A DNA stretch of 64,000 nt from Terrabacter sp. 28 (GTDB lineage: Bacteria; Actinomycetota; Actinomycetes; Actinomycetales; Dermatophilaceae), in contig JYOE01000007.1 of NCBI GenBank assembly GCA_000955875.1, forward strand, positions 62,001-126,000. The letters are read 5' to 3'. This document shows positions 16,203-24,351 of this stretch, one piece after another. Numbering within the stretch: position 1 is the first letter of the stretch; the number at the start of each line of letters is the position of its first letter. The notes beneath the pieces are model-generated. The model ran no database searches. It saw only the letters and a program-made list of their open reading frames with translations, and was not told the DNA's origin. The translations under genes and the position numbers were made by a program.

Positions 16203-17284
16203 TGCGCCACCGGATGGTCGTGACGTGGAGCGTCGTCGCAGCGATCTGCTCGTTCGTCATGATCGCCGTCCCCGGCAGCGAGACCGTGCCCTACCACATC
16301 GCCTGGGCCGCCTTCGCGCTCTGCTTCGGCCTCGAGCAGTGGAGCCGCCTGGCCACCTGGGTCGGCCTCGGGGTCTTCACCGTGGTGACGGGGGCGATCA
16401 TCGTCTACCGCGCAGCCACCGAGGTGCTCGACTGGCAGGAGACCGCCGAGATCCCGCTGATGCTGCTGCTCATGGCCCTCATGATCTGGCACGTGCGCCG
16501 GCGCCAGCAGGCTCTCGCCGACCTCACCGCGAGTGCCGCCCGCGAGCGGGCCGAGTCGACGATGCGCGAGCTGCTGACGCTCCGCACGTCGCACGAGATG
16601 CGTTCGCCGCTCACCATCGCCCGCGGCTACCTCGAGATGATGCTCGAGCGCCCGCGATCGACCAACGACCTGGAGGACCTCCAGGTCGTCGACGAGGAGC
16701 TGGCGCGCCTCACCCGGGTCTGCGAGCGGCTGGTGCGGAGCATGCGCCTCGGCGGCGACCTCGAGGTGACGGACGTGCACCTCGGCAACCTGCTGGGCCA
16801 GACCGCCGAGCGCTGGTCGGCCGTGGCCACCCGGCGCTGGCGGGTGGAGCCCACCTCGGAGGTGCTGACCTGCTCGAGCGAGCGGCTGCGCGCCTGCCTC
16901 GACACGATGATCGAGAACGCCCTGCGCTACACCGATGCCGACGACGACACCGTGGTCCTGTACGCACGACCGATGAAGGACGCGGTGGCCGTCGGGGTCG
17001 CCGACTCGGGTCGTGGCTTCAGCAGCGACGTGCTGCGTTCGGCGTCGGCGCACTGGCCCGACCTGACCATGGACGGCGTGCGTGACGACCTGTCGCAGAC
17101 GGGTCTCGGGCTCTCGCTCGTGCGCGACGTGGCCACCCGCCGCGGCGGCTGGGTGCAGCTGGGCGTCTCGCAGTGGGGTGGCGCCGACGTGGCGATGGTC
17201 CTGCCACGCCGGCCGGAGTCCCGCCTGTCGACGGGCCCGCGCCTTGCCGTCGGCACGGAGCCGCGAACCGTCAGCGCGCCTTGA
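16202..17284 (+). CDS. Membrane sensor histidine kinase
   Basis: A 360-residue kinase. Four hydrophobic segments within about residues 5-97 form the membrane sensor with almost no extracytoplasmic loop, which suggests sensing within or at the membrane. The H-box is SHEMRSPLTIARGYLEMM with H131; the ATPase domain shows N-box MIENALRYT, G1 box DSGRGFSSD and G2 box GLGLSLVRDVA. The start overlaps the response-regulator stop by one base. The last 14 bases overlap the convergent universal stress protein gene. The stimulus cannot be read; genomic context suggests copper or envelope redox state. Confidence 0.93.
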   Translation: MRHRMVVTWSVVAAICSFVMIAVPGSETVPYHIAWAAFALCFGLEQWSRLATWVGLGVFTVVTGAIIVYRAATEVLDWQETAEIPLMLLLMALMIWHVRRRQQALADLTASAARERAESTMRELLTLRTSHEMRSPLTIARGYLEMMLERPRSTNDLEDLQVVDEELARLTRVCERLVRSMRLGGDLEVTDVHLGNLLGQTAERWSAVATRRWRVEPTSEVLTCSSERLRACLDTMIENALRYTDADDDTVVLYARPMKDAVAVGVADSGRGFSSDVLRSASAHWPDLTMDGVRDDLSQTGLGLSLVRDVATRRGGWVQLGVSQWGGADVAMVLPRRPESRLSTGPRLAVGTEPRTVSAP

Positions 17285-17669
17285 CCGTGAGGACGGCGCA
17301 CGGGGAGTCGAGCAGCACCTGCTGCGCGGTGCTGCCTGTCACGAGCTTGCCGACCGGTGACCGCCGTCGCAGGCCGATGACGACGAGGTCAGCCCCGACC
17401 TCGGCCGCCACGCCGACGATCTCCTCCGCCGCAGAGCGACCAGAGGTCGGCTGACGCACCACGTGCGGGATGTCCGCGTTGGCCAGCTGGAGGTCGATGG
17501 TGTCGATGTCCTCGGCCGTCGCGAAGCTCTTGTCGGCGTAGTTGCCGTCGCGTCCGGTGTTGACGACCGTGAGGTGCGACCGCTCCGACTGAGCGAGGGA
17601 GATCGCCGCGTCGAGCGCGGCGACCCCCTCCGGAGTCGGGATGTAGCCGACGACGATCTTGGGGAACAT
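17271..17669 (-). CDS. Universal stress protein (UspA family)
   Basis: A 132-residue single Usp domain. It begins with the beta-strand PKIVVGYIPTPEG and ends with the ATP-binding signature: a Gly near VIGLRRRS, then GKLVTGSTAQQVLLDSPCAVLTV. Such ATP-binding Usp proteins usually dimerise and respond to starvation or redox stress. It is convergent with the histidine kinase (14-base overlap of coding ends) and lies 39 bases upstream of nothing obvious on its own strand; the sugar-importer ATPase gene ends just before it. Start ATG at 17669. Confidence 0.92.
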   Translation of the reverse strand: MFPKIVVGYIPTPEGVAALDAAISLAQSERSHLTVVNTGRDGNYADKSFATAEDIDTIDLQLANADIPHVVRQPTSGRSAAEEIVGVAAEVGADLVVIGLRRRSPVGKLVTGSTAQQVLLDSPCAVLTVKAR

Positions 17670-17708
17670 GCTTCTCCTGACGGGGGCTCAGCGCGCTCGA
17701 TCCGGCGC

Positions 17709-18554
17709 TCAGTCTTCGAGCCGCATGGCTCCGGTCATCACCGCGACGCCATCGGTCATGGAGTGTGACGACGGAGTGATGACGCCGGCCCTACCGCCCA
17801 GACGCTGGATGTGGATGCGGTCGGCGACGTCCCACACGTGCGGCATGTTGTGCGAGATGAGGATGATCCCGAGGCCTCGATCGCGCAGCTGCCGGATCAT
17901 CTCGAGGACTTGGTTGCCCTCCTTGACGCCGAGGGCGGCCGTCGGCTCGTCGAGGATGACGACCTTGCCACCGAACGCTGCCGCGCGGCTCACCGCGACG
18001 GCTTGGCGTTGGCCGCCCGACAGCGTCTCGACGGCCTGGCCCATGTTCTGGATGGTCTGGATGCCGAGGTCCTGGACAGCCTGGCCCGCTCGCTCCTTCA
18101 TCCCCTTCTTGTCGAGCATGCGGAACACCGAGCCGAGCGGACCCGGACGGCGCTCTTCACGGGCGAGGTACAGGTTGCTCGCGATGTCGAGGGCGGGGAT
18201 GACGGCCAGCTGCTGGTAGACCGTCTCGATGCCAGCGTCGCGGGCGTCCTGCGGGCGCTTGAAGTGCACGAGCTGACCGTCGAGGCGGATCTCGCCCGAG
18301 TCCGGCACGAGGGCCCCCGTCAGGCACTTGATCAGCGTCGACTTGCCGGCGCCATTGTCGCCGATGACCGCGAGCACCTCACCGGGGAAGAGGTCGAGGT
18401 CGACCCCGTCGAGGCCGACGACCCGGCCGAACGTCTTGACCAGACCGCGCGCCGAGAGCACCGGGTGGGTGCGGTCGCTGCTCGGTTCGGCCGTCGAGAA
18501 GAGCCCGCCGTGGGTGGCGACCGGCTGGTCGGTGGTGGGCGCGTCGGCACTCAT
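17709..18554 (-). CDS. Sugar ABC importer ATPase (single-domain, FrcA/RbsA-like)
   Basis: A 281-residue ATPase. Walker A is GDNGAGKST, the signature is ETLSGGQRQAVAVSRA and Walker B is KVVILDEPTAALG, followed by the switch His in LISHNM. It has one nucleotide domain rather than the fused pair of RbsA/XylG, which resembles the fructose-type FrcA. An N-terminal extension of about 30 residues precedes the domain. The start overlaps the permease stop by four bases (ATGA). It is the last gene of the binding protein-permease-ATPase operon. Confidence 0.92.
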   Translation of the reverse strand: MSADAPTTDQPVATHGGLFSTAEPSSDRTHPVLSARGLVKTFGRVVGLDGVDLDLFPGEVLAVIGDNGAGKSTLIKCLTGALVPDSGEIRLDGQLVHFKRPQDARDAGIETVYQQLAVIPALDIASNLYLAREERRPGPLGSVFRMLDKKGMKERAGQAVQDLGIQTIQNMGQAVETLSGGQRQAVAVSRAAAFGGKVVILDEPTAALGVKEGNQVLEMIRQLRDRGLGIILISHNMPHVWDVADRIHIQRLGGRAGVITPSSHSMTDGVAVMTGAMRLED

Positions 18555-19573
18555 GCCTTGACCTTCCTGATCCACTGGTCGACGGAGACCGCGACGATGA
18601 CGAGCACGCCCGTGGCGAGGACGCGGAACTGCTGGTCGATGCCCGCGAGCGAGAGACCGAACTGGAGGGACTGCACGATCAGGGCGCCGATGAGCGTTCC
18701 GACGAGCCGCCCGCGACCACCGAAGAGGCTCGTGCCGCCGATGACGACCGCGGTGATGCTGTTGAGGTTGGCGTCGACGATGGCGTTGGGCGTTGCGGCG
18801 CCGGAGCGGCCGATCAGGACCCATGCCGCGAGGCCGTAGATGAGCCCGGCAACGGTGTAGACGGTGAGGAGCACGCGCTGGGTGCCCACGCCCGACAGGC
18901 GCGCCGACTCGCGGTCGTCGCCGACGGCATACACGTGGCGACCCCACGCGGTCTGCGACAGCGCGAAGCCGACCACGGCGTACATCACGGCGACGGCGAT
19001 CACGCCCCACGTGAGGCGGAAGCCGCCCCGTGGGCCGAACCCCTCGCCCAGGAAGTTGAGAATGGACGGCAGGTGGTCAGCCTGGATGCTGGAGCCGCCC
19101 GAGTAGAGCAGCGCGATCGCGGTGAAGATGCTCAGGGTGCCGAGGGTGACGATGAATGGAGGTAGGGCCAGCCGGGTCACGAGCAGGCCGTTGAGCAGGC
19201 CCGCCCCGACAGCCAGGAGCAGCCCGATGAGCAGGGCCACGATGCCGTTCATCCCGCCGTCCTTGGCGAGCGTGGCCATCACCATCATCGACAGGATGGT
19301 GATGGCGCCGACCGACAGGTCGATGCCGGCCGTGAGGATGATGAGCGTCTGGCCAATGGCGAGCGCGGCCACGACGGCGGTCTGCTGTAGCAGCAGGCCG
19401 AGCGACGACGGCGTGGCAAAGCGCGAGTTCATCGCGGTGAACGCGACGAAGGCGATGACGAGGATGAGCAGCGGGCTGAGCCACGGGTAGCCGTGGAGCA
19501 GGTGCTGCACCCGCTGCAGGGGGCTCTGCTGCCGCCGGGCGAACTCGGCGGCAGCAGACTGGGTGGTGGTCAT
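18551..19573 (-). CDS. Sugar ABC importer permease (RbsC/FrcC family)
   Basis: A 340-residue inner-membrane permease of the branched-chain/ribose superfamily, with about 9-10 hydrophobic segments. GIDLSVGAI and the AVGDDRESARLSG block (the cytoplasmic coupling region) are characteristic. It ends in GVLVIVAVSVDQWIRK. It overlaps the ATPase gene by four bases and starts three bases after the binding-protein stop, so the three genes form one transcript. Confidence 0.93.
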   Translation of the reverse strand: MTTTQSAAAEFARRQQSPLQRVQHLLHGYPWLSPLLILVIAFVAFTAMNSRFATPSSLGLLLQQTAVVAALAIGQTLIILTAGIDLSVGAITILSMMVMATLAKDGGMNGIVALLIGLLLAVGAGLLNGLLVTRLALPPFIVTLGTLSIFTAIALLYSGGSSIQADHLPSILNFLGEGFGPRGGFRLTWGVIAVAVMYAVVGFALSQTAWGRHVYAVGDDRESARLSGVGTQRVLLTVYTVAGLIYGLAAWVLIGRSGAATPNAIVDANLNSITAVVIGGTSLFGGRGRLVGTLIGALIVQSLQFGLSLAGIDQQFRVLATGVLVIVAVSVDQWIRKVKA

Positions 19574-19576
19574 TGC

Positions 19577-20713
19577 TCAGTTGCCCCAGCAGATCTTGGC
19601 CGCCTCGGCCGAGGTGATGCTGTCGACGCCGTCGACCTTCTTGTCGGTCACGAGGGCGACGCCGGTGTTGTAGAAGTCCAGCCCGGGAGAGACCTTCGGC
19701 TTCTCGCCACCGCGGGCGATCTTGGCGATGGCCTCCATGCCGAGCGTCGCCATCTTGAGCGGATACTGCTGGGCGGTGGCCCCGATGACGCCGTCGGTGA
19801 CCGACTTGACGCCGGCGCAGCCGCCGTCGACCGAGACGATGAGGGCCGTCTTGCCCTGGGCCTGCAGGGCCGCATTGGCCCCGACGGCGGTGGGCTCGTT
19901 GATCGTGTAGACGAGGTTGATGTCGGGGTTCTTGGAGAGGCACTTCTCCATGGCCGTGCGGCCGCCGTCCTCTGCGCCGTTGCCGGGCTCGTTGCAGACA
20001 ATGGTGTAGTCGCCACCCTTGCCGCCGGTGTACTTGCCCGTCTTGGCCTCGTCGCCGTTCTTCTTCGGGTCCTTGACGTCGATGCCCATGCCCTCGAGGA
20101 AGCCCTGGTCGCGGTTGTAGTCGACCGAGACGATCTTGTCGTTGAAGAGGTCGAGCAGCGCGATGACGGCGGGCTTGCCCGCAAGCTGGCCTGCGGCCCA
20201 CTGACCGTCGAGCTTGCCGGCCGCGCGGTTGTCGGTGGCGAAGGTGATGTCGACGGTGTCGGCCGGGTCGGGCGGGGTGTCGAGGGCGATGACGTAGAGG
20301 CCGGCGTCGCGCGCCTTCTTCATGGCGGCGTTGACGCCGTTGCTCATCGGAGTGATCAGAATGCCCTTGTCGCCGCGCGCGATGGAGTCCTCGATGGCCG
20401 TGATCTGACCCGCGTCGTCGCCCTCCTGCTTGCCGGAGGCCACCGTCAGCGTGACGTTGTTCTTCTCCGCGTCGGCCTTGGCGCCCTTCTGCATGGCGAC
20501 GAAGAACGGGTTGGTCGAGTCCTTGGTGATGAGGGAGACACCGACCTTCTCGTCGCCGCCTCCGCCGCCTCCGCTGGCGCCGCCCGAGCCACCCGAGCCG
20601 CCGTCGGAGCTGCCACAGGCGGCCACGCCGAGGACCAGCGTGCCTGCGGCGATCGCCACGAGCGCCCTGCGTCCGGCACGCCGCGACGAGGTGAGGAAGG
20701 AACTGCGGTGCAT
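19577..20713 (-). CDS. Sugar-binding lipoprotein of ABC importer (periplasmic-binding protein family, FrcB/RbsB-like)
   Basis: A 378-residue lipoprotein. The signal peptide ends with lipobox LGVAAC, followed by a Gly/Ser linker and a type-I periplasmic-binding fold (VGVSLITKDSTNPFF, then DINLVYTINEPTAVGANAAL and VSVDGGC). Together with the permease and single-domain ATPase it resembles the fructose (Frc) system, but ribose, xylose or another monosaccharide is possible. Expression is probably controlled by the divergent LacI protein through the operator at 20745-20758, just downstream of a clear -35/-10 pair. Confidence 0.93.
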   Translation of the reverse strand: MHRSSFLTSSRRAGRRALVAIAAGTLVLGVAACGSSDGGSGGSGGASGGGGGGDEKVGVSLITKDSTNPFFVAMQKGAKADAEKNNVTLTVASGKQEGDDAGQITAIEDSIARGDKGILITPMSNGVNAAMKKARDAGLYVIALDTPPDPADTVDITFATDNRAAGKLDGQWAAGQLAGKPAVIALLDLFNDKIVSVDYNRDQGFLEGMGIDVKDPKKNGDEAKTGKYTGGKGGDYTIVCNEPGNGAEDGGRTAMEKCLSKNPDINLVYTINEPTAVGANAALQAQGKTALIVSVDGGCAGVKSVTDGVIGATAQQYPLKMATLGMEAIAKIARGGEKPKVSPGLDFYNTGVALVTDKKVDGVDSITSAEAAKICWGN

Positions 20714-20744
20714 GGCGTAGACCTCTCTGTCTGCCGTCGTCCCG

Positions 20745-20758
20745 TGACAACGTTGTCA
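20745..20758. promoter_or_regulatory. LacI-type operator O1
   Basis: TGACAACGTTGTCA is a perfect 14-base palindrome with the central CG typical of LacI-family operators. It covers the expected transcription start of the sugar importer, directly downstream of its -10 box, so bound repressor would block initiation. Confidence 0.85.
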
Positions 20759-20764
20759 GGACGA

Positions 20765-20794
20765 TTTATAGAGCGACACTTGTGCAGGCGTCAA
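20765..20794 (-). promoter_or_regulatory. Promoter of the sugar importer operon
   Basis: On the minus strand TTGACG (20794-20789) and TATAAA (20770-20765) are separated by 18 bases, an unusually good sigma-70-like match for such GC-rich DNA. Operator O1 follows immediately. Confidence 0.7.
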
Positions 20795-20807
20795 GGGATC
20801 CGATACA
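20780..20807 (+). promoter_or_regulatory. Possible promoter of the lacI-family gene
   Basis: TTGTGC (20780-20785) and GATACA (20802-20807) are 16 bases apart. Initiation near 20813 would leave a very short leader, and operator O2 would lie just downstream. Confidence 0.4.
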
Positions 20808-20824
20808 CATCGCAACGTGGATGA

Positions 20825-20836
20825 GACAACGATGTC
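20825..20836. promoter_or_regulatory. LacI-type operator O2 overlapping the regulator start
   Basis: GACAACGATGTC matches the core of O1 (GACAACGTTGTC) at 11 of 12 positions and contains the likely ATG of the regulator. This supports autorepression and possible looping with O1, whose centre lies about 79 bases away. Confidence 0.65.
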
Positions 20837-21899
20837 AGGGCCGAGCGGTGCGCACGGGCGCATCCAGTCGCCGGACTCGGGACGCCCGGTGGCGCGCGCG
20901 ACCATGAAGGACGTCGCGGCCCTGGCGGGGGTCAGCCTCAAGACCGTCTCCCGAGTCGTGAACCGCGAGGCGGGGGTGTCCCCGGCGGTGCGCGAGCGGG
21001 TAGAGCACGCGGCCTCCCGGCTGGACTACTCCCACAACGTCCACGCGAGCAACCTGCGCCGGGCCAACAGCCGCACCGGCACGGTCGGCGCGCTGCTGCA
21101 GGACGTCAGCAACAGCTTCTCCGCGAGCCTGCTGCGCACTCTCGAGGACGTCGCCCGGGCGCAGCAGACGGCGGTTCTGGCGGCCAGCCTCGACGAGGAG
21201 GAAGGCCGCGAGATCGCTCTGGTACGAGGGCTGGTCGCCCGGCGCGTCGACGGGCTCGTCCTGATGCCTGCGACGTCGCGTCATGAGTACCTCGCGTCCG
21301 AGCTGCGGGCCGGCCTGCCCACCGTCTTCGTCGACCGCCTCCCTCACGGCGTTGACGCCGACTCGGTCACGGTCGACAACGTGCTCGGCTCCCGGCACGC
21401 CGTCGAGCACCTCGTCCGGCACGGTCACCGCCGCATCGCCCTACTGCTCGACCTCGGCACCATCCAGACCGCCCAGGACCGCCTCCGCGGCTGCCGAGAG
21501 GCCATGGATGCGGCCGGCATCCCCGACGACGACCGCGTGGAGGTCCAGAACCTCCGCACCTCGGACGCCGCCGAGGCTGCGGTGCGCGGGTTCTACCGCG
21601 GCGGACCTTCTCCGACCGCAATCTTCGCCGGACGCAACGACCTGGCCATCGGTGCGGTCCGCGCCCTTCGGTCGCTCGGCCTCAGCCACCGCGTCGCCGT
21701 CATCGGGTTCGACGACTTCCCTCTCGCCGACTTGCTCGAGCCTGCCCTGACGGTGGTCCGCCAGAACGTGGGGCAGATCGGTGCGGAGGTGGGCCGGCTG
21801 CTCTTCGCCCGCATCGCCGGCGACACGTCCCCGCCGCGCCGGGTCGTCATCGAACCCACGCTCGTGGTGCGCGGGTCGGGCGAGATCCGCCCCACCTGA
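20832..21899 (+). CDS. LacI-family transcriptional regulator
   Basis: A 355-residue repressor. The HTH is MKDVAALAGVSLKTVSRVVN (about residues 25-44), followed by the hinge region and a periplasmic-binding-like effector domain (VGALLQDVSNSF, IFAGRNDLAIGAVRAL, VAVIGFDDFPLADLL). The start is uncertain: ATG 20832 lies inside operator O2, GTG 20817 would suit a nearly leaderless message, and ATG 20904 begins at the HTH. Divergent from the sugar importer, which it almost certainly regulates; a cytoplasmic sugar is the expected inducer. Confidence 0.93.
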   Translation: MSGPSGAHGRIQSPDSGRPVARATMKDVAALAGVSLKTVSRVVNREAGVSPAVRERVEHAASRLDYSHNVHASNLRRANSRTGTVGALLQDVSNSFSASLLRTLEDVARAQQTAVLAASLDEEEGREIALVRGLVARRVDGLVLMPATSRHEYLASELRAGLPTVFVDRLPHGVDADSVTVDNVLGSRHAVEHLVRHGHRRIALLLDLGTIQTAQDRLRGCREAMDAAGIPDDDRVEVQNLRTSDAAEAAVRGFYRGGPSPTAIFAGRNDLAIGAVRALRSLGLSHRVAVIGFDDFPLADLLEPALTVVRQNVGQIGAEVGRLLFARIAGDTSPPRRVVIEPTLVVRGSGEIRPT

Positions 21900-21907
21900 C
21901 CGGTGGG
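21891..21907. terminator. Short hairpin between convergent genes
   Basis: CCCACC and GGTGGG pair across TGACC. The stem includes the last codons and stop of the LacI gene and ends two bases before the stop of the convergent 5-oxoprolinase gene, so it could serve both transcripts. Six pairs only. Confidence 0.35.
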
Positions 21908-21908
21908 C

Positions 21909-23525
21909 TCAGCGGGAAGGACGGCGCAGGCGGAGGAGAACCGGTTGCCCGGGTCGCAGCTGCGCCGCCCGGGCGACCGCCTGCGGGGTGAGGACGGCGA
22001 CGACGGGGTAGCCACCCGTGACCGGGTGGTCGGCGAGGAAGACGACGGGCTCGCCGCCGGCGGGCACCTGCACGGCCCCGACGACCAGACCCTCGCTCGG
22101 GAGCTCGCTGTCCGCGTATGCCGCGTGGCGCCGAATCCCTGTGCCTTCCAGACGGATTCCCACGCGGTTGCTGCGAGCAGACACAGTGCGAACCTCTGCC
22201 TCGAGGTCCGCAAGGTCGCACCAGTCGGCCCTCGGCCCGGGGTCGATCTCGAGCACCACGAGCCCGTCGCTCGGCGGTTCGTGCGGCGCGACGTCGACCA
22301 CCGGGAACGTGCGTGGGGCAGCGCCCACGCGCAGCACGTCGCCGACGGCCGGCGCCGCGGGCCCGAGCCCCGACAGGGTGTCGCTCGACCGCGATCCGAG
22401 GACGGGGGGCACCGCGATGCCACCGCGCACGGCGAGCCAGGTGCGCAGCCCGGCGCTCGGGGTGCCGAGGGTGAGCGCCTGCCCGTCGGCGAGTGCCACG
22501 GGAGAGGCGTGCGCCACCGGCCGGCCGTCGACGTCGGCGGGGCAGGGAGCCCCGGTGAGCGCCACCACCAGGTCACCGTGCGCCCGCACGGCGAGTCCCC
22601 CGAGAGTCACCTCGAGGGAGGCCGGCGCGGGCCAGCGCTCGTCGTCCCGGTCGAGGAGGTGCCCCACCAGCCGCAGCCCGAGCAGGTATGCCGCCGGGTC
22701 GGCTGCGCCTGAACGCCCCACACCCACGTCGGCGAGACCGGGTCTGCCGAGGTCCTCGACCAGGGTGAGCGGCCCGGTCGCGAGCACCTCGAGACCGCGC
22801 TGCGTGTCGGTCCCGCGACGAGACCGGGCCGTGACGGTCGTGGCAGCGGCGGGCCCGCGGTGTCCGGGGGCCGGCGACATCTCCTCGCGCGCTGCCCCGG
22901 CCGGGTCGACGTCGACGAACCGCACCGCCATCCCGGGCGCGAGCAGGGCGGGTGGTTCCCGCTCGGCGTCCCAGAGGACGGCGTCCGTGGTGCCGAGCAG
23001 CTGCCACCCTCCAGGTGAGTCCTGAGGATAGATGCCGCTGAACTCCCCTGCGAGGGCGACGGATCCGGCCGGCACCCGGGTGCGTGGGTCGGCCCGGCGG
23101 GGCACCCGCAGCCGCGGGTCCCCGCCGACGAGGTAGGCGAAGCCCGGCGCGAACCCGCCGAAGCCGACGCGCCAGGGGGTGCCGGTGTGCGCCTCGACCA
23201 CCTCGGCCCGCGAGAGCCCGGTCAGCCGCGAGACCTCGTCGAGGTCCGCGCCGTCGTAGCGGACCGCGATCTCGACGGGCTCGGTCTCGTCCGGCTTCGC
23301 GACGGCGTCGACGTCGGCGGCCAGCTCCAGGCAGGCCCGCCCGACCTCGTCGCGCCGTCCGGCGTCCCCCAGCACGACGAGCACCGTGCGCGCGCCGACG
23401 ACGAGGTGCTCGACGAGCTCATCGACCAGGGGCGCGAGCCGGGCGCGCAGGGTGAGGGCAGCGTCCGTGTCGGCCACCTCGACGAGAAGTGCCGAAGCAC
23501 CCATCGGGAGCAGCCGCGCCTCCAT
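21909..23525 (-). CDS. pxpBC: 5-oxoprolinase subunits B and C fused
   Basis: A 538-residue fusion. The first ~215 residues are PxpB/allophanate-hydrolase-subunit-1-like, with [12 protein letters not shown] and the kinase-related [20 protein letters not shown] region. After a linker of about 30 residues the remainder is PxpC-like ([39 protein letters not shown]). With PxpA it opens 5-oxoproline to glutamate with ATP, recycling a spontaneous damage product of glutamine. PxpA ends 13 bases upstream, so the enzyme is encoded as one unit. GTG at 23528 is an alternative start. Separate B and C proteins are the more familiar layout; the fusion is known in actinobacteria. Confidence 0.92.
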   Translation of the reverse strand: MEARLLPMGASALLVEVADTDAALTLRARLAPLVDELVEHLVVGARTVLVVLGDAGRRDEVGRACLELAADVDAVAKPDETEPVEIAVRYDGADLDEVSRLTGLSRAEVVEAHTGTPWRVGFGGFAPGFAYLVGGDPRLRVPRRADPRTRVPAGSVALAGEFSGIYPQDSPGGWQLLGTTDAVLWDAEREPPALLAPGMAVRFVDVDPAGAAREEMSPAPGHRGPAAATTVTARSRRGTDTQRGLEVLATGPLTLVEDLGRPGLADVGVGRSGAADPAAYLLGLRLVGHLLDRDDERWPAPASLEVTLGGLAVRAHGDLVVALTGAPCPADVDGRPVAHASPVALADGQALTLGTPSAGLRTWLAVRGGIAVPPVLGSRSSDTLSGLGPAAPAVGDVLRVGAAPRTFPVVDVAPHEPPSDGLVVLEIDPGPRADWCDLADLEAEVRTVSARSNRVGIRLEGTGIRRHAAYADSELPSEGLVVGAVQVPAGGEPVVFLADHPVTGGYPVVAVLTPQAVARAAQLRPGQPVLLRLRRPSR

Positions 23526-23538
23526 CACCGGGCCCGGA

Positions 23539-24297
23539 TCAGCCTGCGAACGGGCGGATCTCGAAGCCGGCCGCCTCGAGCTCGCGACGCACCGCGCGCG
23601 CCATCTCGACCGCGCCGGGGGTGTCGCCGTGGATGCACACCGACTCGGCCCGCACCTCGACGTCCGTGCCGTCGACGGCGGTGACCACGCCCTCCCGGGC
23701 GAGCCGGACGACGCGCGCCGCCACCTCGGCAGGGTCGTGCAGCACGGCGCCGGCCTCCGTGCGCGGCACGAGCCGTCCGTCCGGCGTGTAGGCCCGGTCC
23801 GCGAAGGCCTCGCTGACGGCGCGCAGTCCGGCGGCCGTGGCGCGCTCGAGCACGACGCTGCCCGGGAGCCCGAGGATGGGCAGGGACGTGTCCACGGCGA
23901 CCACGGCGTCGACGACCGCCTGCGCCTGCGCCTCGTGGTGCACGATCGCGTTGTAGAGCGCCCCGTGCGGCTTCACGTAGGCGACCCTCGTGCCGGCCAC
24001 GTGCGCCATGGCCGAGAGCGCACCGAGCTGGTAGATGACGTCGGCGGCGAGGGCGTCGGCCGGCACGTCGACGAAGCGTCGCCCGAAGCCGGCAAGGTCG
24101 TGATAGCCCACCTGCGCGCCGACGACGACACCCCGCTCGGCGGCATACGCGCACGTCCTGCGCAGCGTGAGGGGGTCTCCGGCGTGGAAGCCGCACGCGA
24201 CGTTGGCGCTCGTGACGACGTCGAGGACGGCCGCGTCGTCGCCGAGGGTCCACGCCCCGAAGGACTCGCCCACGTCGGCATTGAGGTCGAGGTGCAT
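23539..24297 (-). CDS. pxpA: 5-oxoprolinase subunit A (LamB/YcsF family)
   Basis: A 252-residue cytoplasmic protein covering the whole LamB/YcsF family. Diagnostic blocks are [13 protein letters not shown] at the N-terminus, [38 protein letters not shown] and the C-terminal [13 protein letters not shown]. It works with PxpBC to cleave 5-oxoproline using ATP. The start ATG gives the family's exact N-terminus. No dedicated regulator is adjacent; the upstream GH4 gene ends 55 bases before and is likely unrelated in function. Confidence 0.96.
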   Translation of the reverse strand: MHLDLNADVGESFGAWTLGDDAAVLDVVTSANVACGFHAGDPLTLRRTCAYAAERGVVVGAQVGYHDLAGFGRRFVDVPADALAADVIYQLGALSAMAHVAGTRVAYVKPHGALYNAIVHHEAQAQAVVDAVVAVDTSLPILGLPGSVVLERATAAGLRAVSEAFADRAYTPDGRLVPRTEAGAVLHDPAEVAARVVRLAREGVVTAVDGTDVEVRAESVCIHGDTPGAVEMARAVRRELEAAGFEIRPFAG

Positions 24298-24351
24298 GCC
24301 TCGATCCTGCCGGGACGGAGGGCGATGGGGCCACCGCCCCGCCGGACGCGT

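Noticed and set aside
17709..20713. Naming the importer a fructose system outright
   Set aside because: Single-domain ATPase fits Frc, but binding specificity cannot be read from sequence here.
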